From Kordiimonas gwangyangensis DSM 19435 = JCM 12864 (GTDB taxonomy: Bacteria; Pseudomonadota; Alphaproteobacteria; Sphingomonadales; Kordiimonadaceae): DNA of 64,000 nucleotides. The notes under the pieces were generated by a model, which was given only the letters and a program-made list of their open reading frames with translations, made no database searches and was not told where the DNA came from. Both the position numbers and the translations under genes were made by a program. Positions 35,595 through 43,068 of the stretch are shown piece after piece. Every line of letters starts with the position of its first letter. Position 1 is the first letter of the stretch. The stretch covers positions 62,001 to 126,000 of the forward strand of contig NZ_AQXF01000004.1 of the NCBI RefSeq assembly GCF_000375545.1, written 5' to 3'.

Positions 35595-35610
35595 AATGAC
35601 ACCGGTTACC
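35595..35610. promoter_or_regulatory. LacI-type operator 6 (AATGACACCGGTTACC)
   Basis: The exact reverse complement of operator 4, placed 62 bases before the kduI start. It links the kdu-kdg-esterase operon to the same regulator. Confidence 0.8.
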
Positions 35611-35671
35611 TTAATTCGAGACAAACCGGTTGAAGCGCGAGCACAAGCGCAAAGGATCAAAGGAGAAGAGC

Positions 35672-36514
35672 ATGTTTGAAAAGACTTATCAGGCGACCCA
35701 TCCGGTGATGATGGACGGCGCCAGCAACGACGACCTGCGTGAGCATTATCTCGTCACCGGTATGTTCAAGGCGGATGAGGTTACCCTCAACTATTCGCAC
35801 AACGAACGTTTTGTCATTGGCGGCGCGGCACCTGTCACGAAAGCAGTGAAGCTGCCTGAGCAGACCGAGCCGGTTGCAGGCAAACCCTTCCTGGAGCGCC
35901 GCGAACTCGGTGCCGTGAACGTAGGCGGCGGCGCTGGCCGCATCACGATCGACGGCGAAAGCTATGATATGGCGCCGAAGGACGGCCTTTATATCCCGAT
36001 GGGCTGCAAGGAGGTGACCTTCGAATCCGTGGACGCTGCGAACCCGGCGAAATTCTATCTCGCCTCCACGCCGGCGCACACCCGTTTTGACATCGTGAAA
36101 ATCTCCATCGACAAGGCGGTGCCGCTGGAGCGTGGATCGCTTGAGACCTCAAACGAGCGCACCATCTACCAGTATATCGTGCCGGAGACCTGCAAGTCCT
36201 GCCAGCTTCTGCTTGGTCTCACCATCCTCAACACCGGCAGTGTGTGGAACACCATGCCGCCGCACCTGCATGACCGCCGTTCGGAGATTTATTTCTACTT
36301 CGATCTCGGTGAAGACAACCGTGTCTTCCACTTCATGGGCGAGCCGGACAAGGCACGTCATATCGTGGTTGAGAACGAGGAAGCTGTTATCTCCCCGCCA
36401 TGGTCGATCCACATGGGTTCGGGCACGCAGAACTATGCCTTCATCTGGGCCATGGGCGGTGAAAACCTCGACTACACCGACATGTGCGTGCTTGATATCT
36501 GCCAGTTGAAATAA
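35672..36514 (+). CDS. kduI: 5-dehydro-4-deoxy-D-glucuronate isomerase
   Basis: 280 residues from the ATG at 35672, preceded by AAAGGAG, matching the roughly 278-residue family length. The cupin zinc site shows as [15 protein letters not shown], and [18 protein letters not shown] is the family C-terminal signature. It isomerises 5-keto-4-deoxyuronate from pectate lyase products to 2,5-diketo-3-deoxygluconate in the cytoplasm. It is the first gene of the kduI-kduD-kdgK-esterase operon, with operator 6 upstream. Confidence 0.96.
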   Translation: MFEKTYQATHPVMMDGASNDDLREHYLVTGMFKADEVTLNYSHNERFVIGGAAPVTKAVKLPEQTEPVAGKPFLERRELGAVNVGGGAGRITIDGESYDMAPKDGLYIPMGCKEVTFESVDAANPAKFYLASTPAHTRFDIVKISIDKAVPLERGSLETSNERTIYQYIVPETCKSCQLLLGLTILNTGSVWNTMPPHLHDRRSEIYFYFDLGEDNRVFHFMGEPDKARHIVVENEEAVISPPWSIHMGSGTQNYAFIWAMGGENLDYTDMCVLDICQLK

Positions 36515-36525
36515 GGGCAGGGAAG

Positions 36526-37284
36526 ATGAGCACAAATTTTGATCTCACTGGCAAGGTGGCGCTGGTAACCGGCGCCAACACTGGCCTTGGTCAGGCGCTT
36601 GCCGTTGGCCTTGCTCAGGCAGGCGCCGATATCGCCGCCGTTGGCCGCAGCGCCCCTGACGCCACCAAGGCAGATGTCGAAGCGCTCGGCCGCAAGTTCC
36701 ACTTCATCAAGGCCGACCTTGGTGACGCGTCTGTTGTGGGTGCTGTGGTGGACGAAGCCGTGAAGGTTTTTGGCACGGTCGATATCCTTATCAATAACGC
36801 CGGCACCATCATGCGCAATGATGCCCTCGATTTCACTGAAGCCGAGTGGGACACGGTGATGAACGTGAATCTCAAGACCGCGTTTTTCCTCTCCCAGGCC
36901 TTCGCGCGCCATGTGACGGATGTTGGCAAGGGAGGCAGCATCATCAATATCGCGTCCATGCTGTCGTTCCAGGGTGGTATCCGTGTGGCGTCCTATACTG
37001 CGTCCAAAAGCGGTATCGCGGGCCTCACCAAACTGCTGGCGAATGAATGGGCATCAAAGGACATCAATGTGAACGCCATTGCGCCCGGCTATTTTGCCAC
37101 CAACAACACCGAAGCTTTGCGTGCGGACGAAAAACGCAACGCGGAGATCCTTGGCCGTATTCCGGCTGGTCGTTGGGGTAAGCCGGACGATCTGGCGGGC
37201 GCGGCTGTGTTCCTTGCGTCCGACGCCGGGGCATATGTGCACGGTGCTGTCATCCCGGTGGATGGCGGCTGGCTCGCACGTTAG
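36526..37284 (+). CDS. kduD: 2-dehydro-3-deoxy-D-gluconate 5-dehydrogenase
   Basis: 252-residue short-chain dehydrogenase with cofactor motif TGANTGLGQ, NNAG, catalytic Ser in IASMLSFQGG and YTASKSG (Tyr-x3-Lys). The length and the position 11 bases after kduI identify KduD, which reduces 2,5-diketo-3-deoxygluconate to 2-keto-3-deoxygluconate. Confidence 0.95.
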   Translation: MSTNFDLTGKVALVTGANTGLGQALAVGLAQAGADIAAVGRSAPDATKADVEALGRKFHFIKADLGDASVVGAVVDEAVKVFGTVDILINNAGTIMRNDALDFTEAEWDTVMNVNLKTAFFLSQAFARHVTDVGKGGSIINIASMLSFQGGIRVASYTASKSGIAGLTKLLANEWASKDINVNAIAPGYFATNNTEALRADEKRNAEILGRIPAGRWGKPDDLAGAAVFLASDAGAYVHGAVIPVDGGWLAR

Positions 37285-37295
37285 GAGCATTTGCC

Positions 37296-38306
37296 ATGGC
37301 CGGTCGTATCGCATTTTTTGGTGAACTGCTCATGCGTCTCTCCACGCCGGGGCGGCAACTGTTGCTTCAGTCGCCGTCCCTAGACGCTTTTGTCGGCGGC
37401 GCGGAAGCCAATGTGGCGATCGGCCTTGCGCACCTCGGCCACAAGACGCGCATGATCAGCGCGGTGCCTGCAAGCTCGCTCGGCCGTGCCGTGGTGGGCG
37501 AAGTCCAGAAGCATGGCACCGACTGTTCGACCGTACTCCGCCTGCCCGGCCGCATGGGCTTATATTTTTTAACCCCCGGGGCGGGCCTGCGCGCTTCTGA
37601 AGTGATTTATGACCGCGCAGGCTCAAGCTTCGCGGAAGCTGCGCCCGAGAGCTGGGACTGGGAAACCCTCCTAGAGGGCTGCAGCCATTTGCACCTGTCC
37701 GGCATCACACCCGCGCTTGGTCCCGGTGCTGCGCAAGCAGCCATTACGGCAGCCGAATATGCACGCGCGAACGGTATCAAGATCTCCTTTGACGGCAACT
37801 ACCGCGCCCGCCTGTGGGAAGCGTGGGACAGCAACCCGCGCACGGTCCTGAACGAGCTTGTGGGTTATGCCGATATCCTCATCGGCAATCACCGCGATGT
37901 GTCCTTGCTGCTGGACCGGGAGTTCTCTGGCGAAGGCCCGGTGCTCCGCCGCGCGGCCGCGGAAGCCGCATTTGATGCGTTCCCGAACCTGAGCCTGATG
38001 GCGTCAACCGCGCGCCATATTGACGATGCCGACCGTCACCGTATCGCTGCCCGCGTGGACCTGCCCGGGCATTTTGCCCAGACGGACGAGGTCGTCGTCT
38101 CCGGCGTTGTGGACCGCATCGGTACGGGCGACGCCTTTGCAGCCGGCGTGCTGCATGGTGTGCTCACGGGCGCGTCGCTCGAAGATACGGCGGAGGTGGG
38201 CCTCGCGCTTGCCTGCCTCAAACACAGCCTGCCGGGGGACGCAGGCATGTTCACCACGGGTGACATTGAAGCATTCAAGGAAGGTATCTCTGACGTGCGC
38301 CGTTAG
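37296..38306 (+). CDS. kdgK: 2-keto-3-deoxygluconate kinase (PfkB family)
   Basis: 336 residues of the ribokinase/PfkB fold, with the N-terminal GGAEANVAIGLAHLG and the C-terminal signature RIGTGDAFAAGVLHG, where the Asp is the catalytic base. Following kduD by 11 bases, it should phosphorylate KDG to KDPG. No KDPG aldolase gene is in the window, so the last step must be encoded elsewhere. Confidence 0.94.
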   Translation: MAGRIAFFGELLMRLSTPGRQLLLQSPSLDAFVGGAEANVAIGLAHLGHKTRMISAVPASSLGRAVVGEVQKHGTDCSTVLRLPGRMGLYFLTPGAGLRASEVIYDRAGSSFAEAAPESWDWETLLEGCSHLHLSGITPALGPGAAQAAITAAEYARANGIKISFDGNYRARLWEAWDSNPRTVLNELVGYADILIGNHRDVSLLLDREFSGEGPVLRRAAAEAAFDAFPNLSLMASTARHIDDADRHRIAARVDLPGHFAQTDEVVVSGVVDRIGTGDAFAAGVLHGVLTGASLEDTAEVGLALACLKHSLPGDAGMFTTGDIEAFKEGISDVRR

Positions 38307-38349
38307 GGCGTACAGTTTTGAATTCACCGCATTTTGGGAGGGATGCACC

Positions 38350-39915
38350 ATGATCAACCGCCGCACCATGCTGGCTGGCACCGCCGCCACATTCGCGCTG
38401 GCCGCCGCACCCGTGAGCGCCAAAAGCGACCCCATTGTTTCCATACAAGAAGGCCGCCTGCGTGGTGCGCTTGAGGGCGGGTTATCGGTCTTCCGTGGCA
38501 TTCGCTATGGCGAGGATACCGGGAGCACGCGCTTCCAGGCACCAGTACCCGCGAAAGCATGGTCAGGCGTTCGCGATGCGCTCTCCTTCGGCCCCGTATG
38601 TCCGCAACGCGGGGATCGTTACGCACCAGAAACAGAAGATTGCCTGTTCCTCAATGTCTGGACGCCGGGCTTGGACGTGCACGCCAAGCGCCCGGTCATG
38701 GTCTATTTCCATGGTGGGGCATATTCCACCGGCAGCGTGACCGACCCGATGAATGACGGCAGTCATCTTGCTGCCCGTGGCGATGTCGTGGTTGTGACCG
38801 TCAATCATCGCCTCAACGCCTTCGGCTATTTGTATCTTGCCGGGCTTGATGCGCGTTTTGCCGACAGCGGCAACGTGGGGCAGCTTGACCTTATCCTCGC
38901 GCTCCAGTGGATCAAGCGCAACATCGCCGCCTTTGGTGGTGACGCTTCCCGGGTGATGGTGTTCGGCCAATCCGGCGGGGGTGCCAAGATCGCGACGCTT
39001 ATGGGCATGCCTGCCGCCAAAGGGCTTTTTCATTCGGCGGCGACCATGAGCGGGCAGCAGGTCACAGCCCAAGGCGCAATGAACGGCACCGCGCGCACCC
39101 GTGCCTATATGGCCGAACTTGGCCTTGGTGATGGCGACGTCGGAAAACTTCTGACCCTGCCGACGGAGGCACTCGTCGAAGCGCTGCACGCCACGGACCC
39201 GATCCTTGGCAAGAGCGTGTATTTTGGCCCGACCCTCGACATGAAATGGCTGGACCGCCACCCCTTCTGGCCGGATGCGAACCCGCAATCGAACGATATC
39301 CCCATGATCCTCGGCAACACGCACGACGAAACCCGCGCTTTTATCAGCCCGGATGGCGACAAGGTACGCGGCCTCAACTGGGATAATATCGCCGCGCGGC
39401 TGGGGCCTGAGCTTAAGATCGACCTGCCGCCCGACTGGGTGGTGGCGCAGTACCGCGACCATTTCCCCGACTATAGCGCCGAGCAGGTTTTTTATGCCGC
39501 GACAACGGCGGGCCGCAGCTGGCCGGGGCAGGTGATCGAGGCCGATGCGCGCGCAGCAGCCGGTGCCAAAGCCACATGGGTCTACCAGCTTGATTTCCCG
39601 TCGCCCCTTGAGCCGCGCCGCGGTGCCTTCCATACCCATGATATCCCGCTCGTGTTCGGCACGCTTGACGCCGAAGGCTCTCGCACTGGCACGGGCGCGG
39701 ATGCACGTGCGGTGAGTGAGAAGATGATGGACGCCTTCATTGCACTCGCCCGCCACGGCAACCCCAATCATTCTGGCATGGCTGAGTGGCCGAGCTACAC
39801 GCTGCCTGACCGCGCGACCATGGTGTTTGATGCCCATACGCGCGCCGTGAATGACCCACGCAAGTGGCAGCGCGAACTGTTCGCTCGCGCGCCTTATATT
39901 CAACCCGGTAGTTAG
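38350..39915 (+). CDS. Carboxylesterase type B, Tat-exported
   Basis: The ATG at 38350 follows GGGAGG and starts a twin-arginine signal (MINRRTMLAGTAATFAL). The 521-residue alpha/beta hydrolase has the oxyanion region YFHGGAYSTGS and nucleophile Ser208 in FGQSGGGAKIATL, with late His in HTHDIPLVFGT. Membership of the pectin operon suggests removal of ester groups (methyl, acetyl or feruloyl) from pectic oligosaccharides. The family itself is broad, so the substrate is inferred. Confidence 0.9.
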   Translation: MINRRTMLAGTAATFALAAAPVSAKSDPIVSIQEGRLRGALEGGLSVFRGIRYGEDTGSTRFQAPVPAKAWSGVRDALSFGPVCPQRGDRYAPETEDCLFLNVWTPGLDVHAKRPVMVYFHGGAYSTGSVTDPMNDGSHLAARGDVVVVTVNHRLNAFGYLYLAGLDARFADSGNVGQLDLILALQWIKRNIAAFGGDASRVMVFGQSGGGAKIATLMGMPAAKGLFHSAATMSGQQVTAQGAMNGTARTRAYMAELGLGDGDVGKLLTLPTEALVEALHATDPILGKSVYFGPTLDMKWLDRHPFWPDANPQSNDIPMILGNTHDETRAFISPDGDKVRGLNWDNIAARLGPELKIDLPPDWVVAQYRDHFPDYSAEQVFYAATTAGRSWPGQVIEADARAAAGAKATWVYQLDFPSPLEPRRGAFHTHDIPLVFGTLDAEGSRTGTGADARAVSEKMMDAFIALARHGNPNHSGMAEWPSYTLPDRATMVFDAHTRAVNDPRKWQRELFARAPYIQPGS

Positions 39916-39927
39916 GAGACCAAGACC

Positions 39928-40938
39928 ATGAAAGCCAATCGCAGATCAATTTTGATGGGCAGCCTGGCGGCAATCCTGACACCGCTTGCGGCCCGCGCAC
40001 AAACGCCGCCGCCCCATGTGAAGGGCGGCGACTTGCCGCCCGGTCTGCCGCAACCGGATGAGACCATCGATCTGTGGCCCAATGGCCTGCCGGGGGGCGA
40101 AAATCCCGCAATCAGCGAGACAGTGATCGAACGCAGCAAGGACCGGCTGGTGACCGACCGTGCCGTTTACGGCATCACCCGCCCGCGCATGGCGGTTTTC
40201 CGGCCGCGTAAGCCGAACGGCGCGGCGGTGATGATCACCCCGGGTGGCGGTTATAAATGGGTGGTGGTGGACAAGGAAGGTTATGAGGTCGGGAGGCGCC
40301 TCAGCGCGCAGGGCTATACTGTTTTTGTGCTTTTCTACCGCTTGCCGCACGAAGGCTGGAAAGACGGTGCCAACACGCCGCTCGCTGACGCGCAGCGCGC
40401 CATGCGGCTGATCCGTGCCAACGCACAGGGCTATGGCATTGACCCTGAGCGCGTGGCGGCCATGGGGTTCTCGGCTGGGGGTCATCTGTGCGCTGACCTT
40501 GGCACGCGCTATGATACCAAGGTCTATGAACCCATGGACGCGGCGGACGAGCTTTCGGCCAGGCCTTTCCTCGCCGCGCCCATCTATCCGGTGATTTCCA
40601 TGTCAGCGCCCAACGCGCATCCTGGTTCACGCGAGAAACTGGTTGGCGCGGACGCTGATGCAGTGCGCGAGGCCGCACACTCGCCGCACATGAATGTGCC
40701 GGATGGTGCGCCGCCCTTTTTCATTCTGCATGCGGAAGACGATGACGTGGTGCCTGCGGAAAACGCAGTCCTACTGCGCGCGGCGCTCAAAGCCAAAGGC
40801 ACGCTTGTGGAAACACATCTGTTTGCCCATGGCGGGCACGGCTTTGGCCTGAGGAAAGCCGTGGGCAAGCCGGTTGAAGGCTGGCTTGACCTCTTCCTCA
40901 ATTTCGCGCAAGCGGTGCGGTTCGCGAACCGCTACTAG
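39928..40938 (+). CDS. Alpha/beta hydrolase, acetylesterase-like, Tat-exported
   Basis: 336 residues with a twin-arginine-type signal (MKANRRSILMGSLAAIL, cleavage after ARAQ). Landmarks are ITPGGGYKWVVVDKEGYEV, nucleophile Ser182 in GFSAGGHLCADLG, Asp in HAEDDDVVPAENA and His in HGGHGFGL. This set is typical of BD-FAE/acetyl-xylan-esterase-like enzymes found in polysaccharide loci. It is the last gene of the kdu operon, 12 bases after the carboxylesterase. Deacetylation of pectin or hemicellulose fragments is the probable role. Confidence 0.9.
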   Translation: MKANRRSILMGSLAAILTPLAARAQTPPPHVKGGDLPPGLPQPDETIDLWPNGLPGGENPAISETVIERSKDRLVTDRAVYGITRPRMAVFRPRKPNGAAVMITPGGGYKWVVVDKEGYEVGRRLSAQGYTVFVLFYRLPHEGWKDGANTPLADAQRAMRLIRANAQGYGIDPERVAAMGFSAGGHLCADLGTRYDTKVYEPMDAADELSARPFLAAPIYPVISMSAPNAHPGSREKLVGADADAVREAAHSPHMNVPDGAPPFFILHAEDDDVVPAENAVLLRAALKAKGTLVETHLFAHGGHGFGLRKAVGKPVEGWLDLFLNFAQAVRFANRY

Positions 40939-40940
40939 CC

Positions 40941-41438
40941 TCAGTTCGCGAACGGGTCTTTTTCGCTTTCGCCGGATAGGTCTTTCAAGTGCTGGATGGC
41001 ATTGACCGCCCGGTCCGTATTCCGGCAGGAAAGGTTGGCATAGGTCATATGGCTGGTGCCTGACTTGTTGCCCCAGGATGGCTGCCGCCTGCGGCCGTCT
41101 GTGCCCAGATAGAAGCCCTCCACACTCGCGCAGTTATAGTCGCACTGAAGCTGCAGGAAAGTGCCGAGCGCGTCGATTTTCTTGACATCCCGAAGGTCGA
41201 TTGTGCGGACCTCCTGCCAGAAGGCAACATCGCCCCTGGCGGATGCGTCGACGGGCACACCTTCGGTGAAGCGGAGGACCGTCCCCTCAATTTGCACGTT
41301 GCTGGTAACCGGCCCCGATCCGGTGGGCGTGCCTTCACACTGCTTCTGGATATAGGCGACAGTCTTATCGCGACTCGGTGCCGACTGCACACCTGTGGTC
41401 AGCAGGGCCGCGATACTCGCTGCGGCGAGGTATTTCAT
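40941..41438 (-). CDS. Small secreted protein of unknown function, type 2 copy (A)
   Basis: 165 residues from the ATG at 41438, which has AAGGA seven bases upstream; ATG 41453, overlapping the previous stop as TGATG, is an alternative. A signal peptide (MKYLAAASIAALLTTGVQSA) precedes a mature part with four to five cysteines. It is clearly paralogous to the protein at 41903-42409: both have YI..xC near the start, QEVxTxDLR in the middle, a CxxxC pair and the end NAxxHLxDLxGxxxKDPFA. I do not recognise the family. It is last in a four-gene operon. Confidence 0.8.
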   Translation of the reverse strand: MKYLAAASIAALLTTGVQSAPSRDKTVAYIQKQCEGTPTGSGPVTSNVQIEGTVLRFTEGVPVDASARGDVAFWQEVRTIDLRDVKKIDALGTFLQLQCDYNCASVEGFYLGTDGRRRQPSWGNKSGTSHMTYANLSCRNTDRAVNAIQHLKDLSGESEKDPFAN

Positions 41439-41452
41439 TATATTTTCCTTCA

Positions 41453-41872
41453 TCAGGTGTTCGGCATGCGCACATTGACAAAGCGGATGCCGCCACGTGT
41501 CAGACGTTTCTGGGATGCGAGATAATTGCGCAGGTCATCCTCGGCTTCCCGCCGCGAGGCGTGGCAGTGAGACTCGCGCCCGTTCAGGGTCAGGCTTAGC
41601 TGAAGTTGCACTTCGTCAAAGAAGACCGAGGCCGGATAACGCCCGTTGTTCCAACCATCATAGAAGACGTTTGAGGTGATCACCACAGTCTGTGTTTCGC
41701 GCCCTTCCGGCACTTCGCAGACATTTTTGGGCTTCCAGGACACTTCTTCCTGCACACAGGTTTGCCAGATGTAGACATAGCCGCCTTCTGTGCCGCATGC
41801 CGCCTGAGCCGCGGTGCTGAGGCCTGTCATCGCAAGGGCGGAGAGGAAGGGGAGCAGGGCTTTTTTTGTCAT
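41453..41872 (-). CDS. Small secreted protein of unknown function, type 1 copy (C)
   Basis: 139 residues with a signal peptide ending AAQA and a cysteine right after it. It has five or so cysteines in the mature part. It shares with the protein at 42419-42796 the pattern NGRYPASVFF / NGYNATFF followed by TLNGR and a Cys, so the two look like diverged paralogues. No catalytic motif is visible. Its stop overlaps the next gene's upstream ATG, showing translational coupling. Confidence 0.78.
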   Translation of the reverse strand: MTKKALLPFLSALAMTGLSTAAQAACGTEGGYVYIWQTCVQEEVSWKPKNVCEVPEGRETQTVVITSNVFYDGWNNGRYPASVFFDEVQLQLSLTLNGRESHCHASRREAEDDLRNYLASQKRLTRGGIRFVNVRMPNT

Positions 41873-41902
41873 GGTCTCACCTTTTTGAAACGTTGATCGG
41901 TG

Positions 41903-42409
41903 TCAGCCCGCGAACGGGTCTTTCTTGCGCCCGCCCGCAAGATCCTGCAGGTGTTTGAACGCGTTCAATGTCTTGGTGGCCTCGCGGCACTTTAGCGCCG
42001 CGCGGTCGCGCGCGCCGTGTTTTGGTTCAAGGCCATATTTGCTCAGGATACCGTTCGCGCCAACATGCTGCGTGGTCGAACGGATACACCGGCCTGCACA
42101 GGAAAAGACAATCTCTTCCGTGGCTTGCAGGATGTCTGTCTCGCGGAGGTCAACGGTAAATACCTCTTGCGCATCCACCCAGCCGGCCTTGCTGTCGCGT
42201 TTGGTTTGAACCGTGAAGGTAAAGAGGTTTGGCGCGCCTTGTTGCCCTACATAGTAGCGGGTGCCGTAACCGTTTGGTCCCTGGTTGTCGTAGATGTCAT
42301 TGCAGCGGCCAAAAATATAATCGCGGGTCTCCTGCAGGCTCGGGCCCTCAGCCGCCACAGTGTGGCTGAGCGAAGCAAGGAGAGCGGCGACAAATATTTT
42401 CTTTTTCAT
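41903..42409 (-). CDS. Small secreted protein of unknown function, type 2 copy (B)
   Basis: 168 residues with a signal peptide (MKKKIFVAALLASLSHTVAA). The mature part has C-x3-C (SCAGRC) and ends HLQDLAGGRKKDPFAG, matching the copy at 40941-41438. It starts nine bases after the stop of the type 1 gene before it. The paired cysteines suggest disulphides in the periplasm or outside the cell. Function unknown. Confidence 0.8.
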   Translation of the reverse strand: MKKKIFVAALLASLSHTVAAEGPSLQETRDYIFGRCNDIYDNQGPNGYGTRYYVGQQGAPNLFTFTVQTKRDSKAGWVDAQEVFTVDLRETDILQATEEIVFSCAGRCIRSTTQHVGANGILSKYGLEPKHGARDRAALKCREATKTLNAFKHLQDLAGGRKKDPFAG

Positions 42410-42418
42410 GGGCTTACC

Positions 42419-42796
42419 TCAATAGTAGCCGGAATTGTTGCGCATGGGTTTGGGCAGGCAGGGACGGCCGTTCAGGGTCGAATCCCAAGTGCCAAAAAGC
42501 GCAGGCGGGCGACCGTCCGAGAAGAAGGTGGCGTTATAGCCATTGCCGCCATTGGCCCAGTAAGGGCAGAAATTCACATATGGCCGGGTGCGGTAACCCT
42601 CGCCCAGTGCTCGCAGCGCGGCGCGGCGCTCCGCGAGGCACACGCTGTCATGGCCCACAAACCGGCCGTGCCGGTAGACGGCGCAGAGCTCATAATCGCC
42701 TTCCGACAGGTCTTGCGCATGTGCGGATTTCTGTGCGGGTGAAGGCCACACCGTAGCTGCTGCGAGTATCAGGAGTGACAATAGCGATTTTTTCAT
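42419..42796 (-). CDS. Small secreted protein of unknown function, type 1 copy (D)
   Basis: 125 residues. The ATG at 42796 is chosen because it opens a clear signal peptide ([20 protein letters not shown]) with GGGAGCAGG-like ribosome bases upstream; the frame is open further 5' but reads like noncoding. The mature part is rich in Cys, Asn, Gly and Tyr ([24 protein letters not shown]). It is first in the operon, so the order is type 1, type 2, type 1, type 2. Confidence 0.72.
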   Translation of the reverse strand: MKKSLLSLLILAAATVWPSPAQKSAHAQDLSEGDYELCAVYRHGRFVGHDSVCLAERRAALRALGEGYRTRPYVNFCPYWANGGNGYNATFFSDGRPPALFGTWDSTLNGRPCLPKPMRNNSGYY

Positions 42797-43020
42797 GGGC
42801 CTGCTCCCTTCCTGTTTGCTGCCGGGGGCGCGATCAGCGCCACCCGAAGGCGGCGCTGATGCTAGCAATGGCCTCCCCGTAAGGGGCGGTTTTGTGCCGG
42901 TTTGACCCACCAGACCTCCCCATCAAGGCTGGCGGCCGACAACGAAAACAAGGCTACTGCGATGCGAGCGGAAATGTCTTTCCCCGCGCTGTGAAACTTT
43001 CTGCCCATGCGCTGAAGAAA

Positions 43021-43040
43021 TTATGACGAGTTATGACGAG
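43021..43040. repeat. Tandem 10-bp direct repeat TTATGACGAG x2
   Basis: Two perfect copies, exactly one helical turn apart, lie between the CadC-like regulator gene and the four-gene secreted-protein operon. OmpR/CadC-type winged-helix proteins commonly bind direct repeats with about 10-bp spacing. This is a good candidate site for the neighbouring regulator (inference). Confidence 0.5.
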
Positions 43041-43068
43041 CGCAGATTTCTGCGGCTCTCGGCCGGAT

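Noticed and set aside
38020-38349. Upstream extension of the carboxylesterase frame inside kdgK
   Set aside because: The Tat signal and the GGGAGG ribosome site place the start at 38350. The upstream part is the shadow of kdgK.
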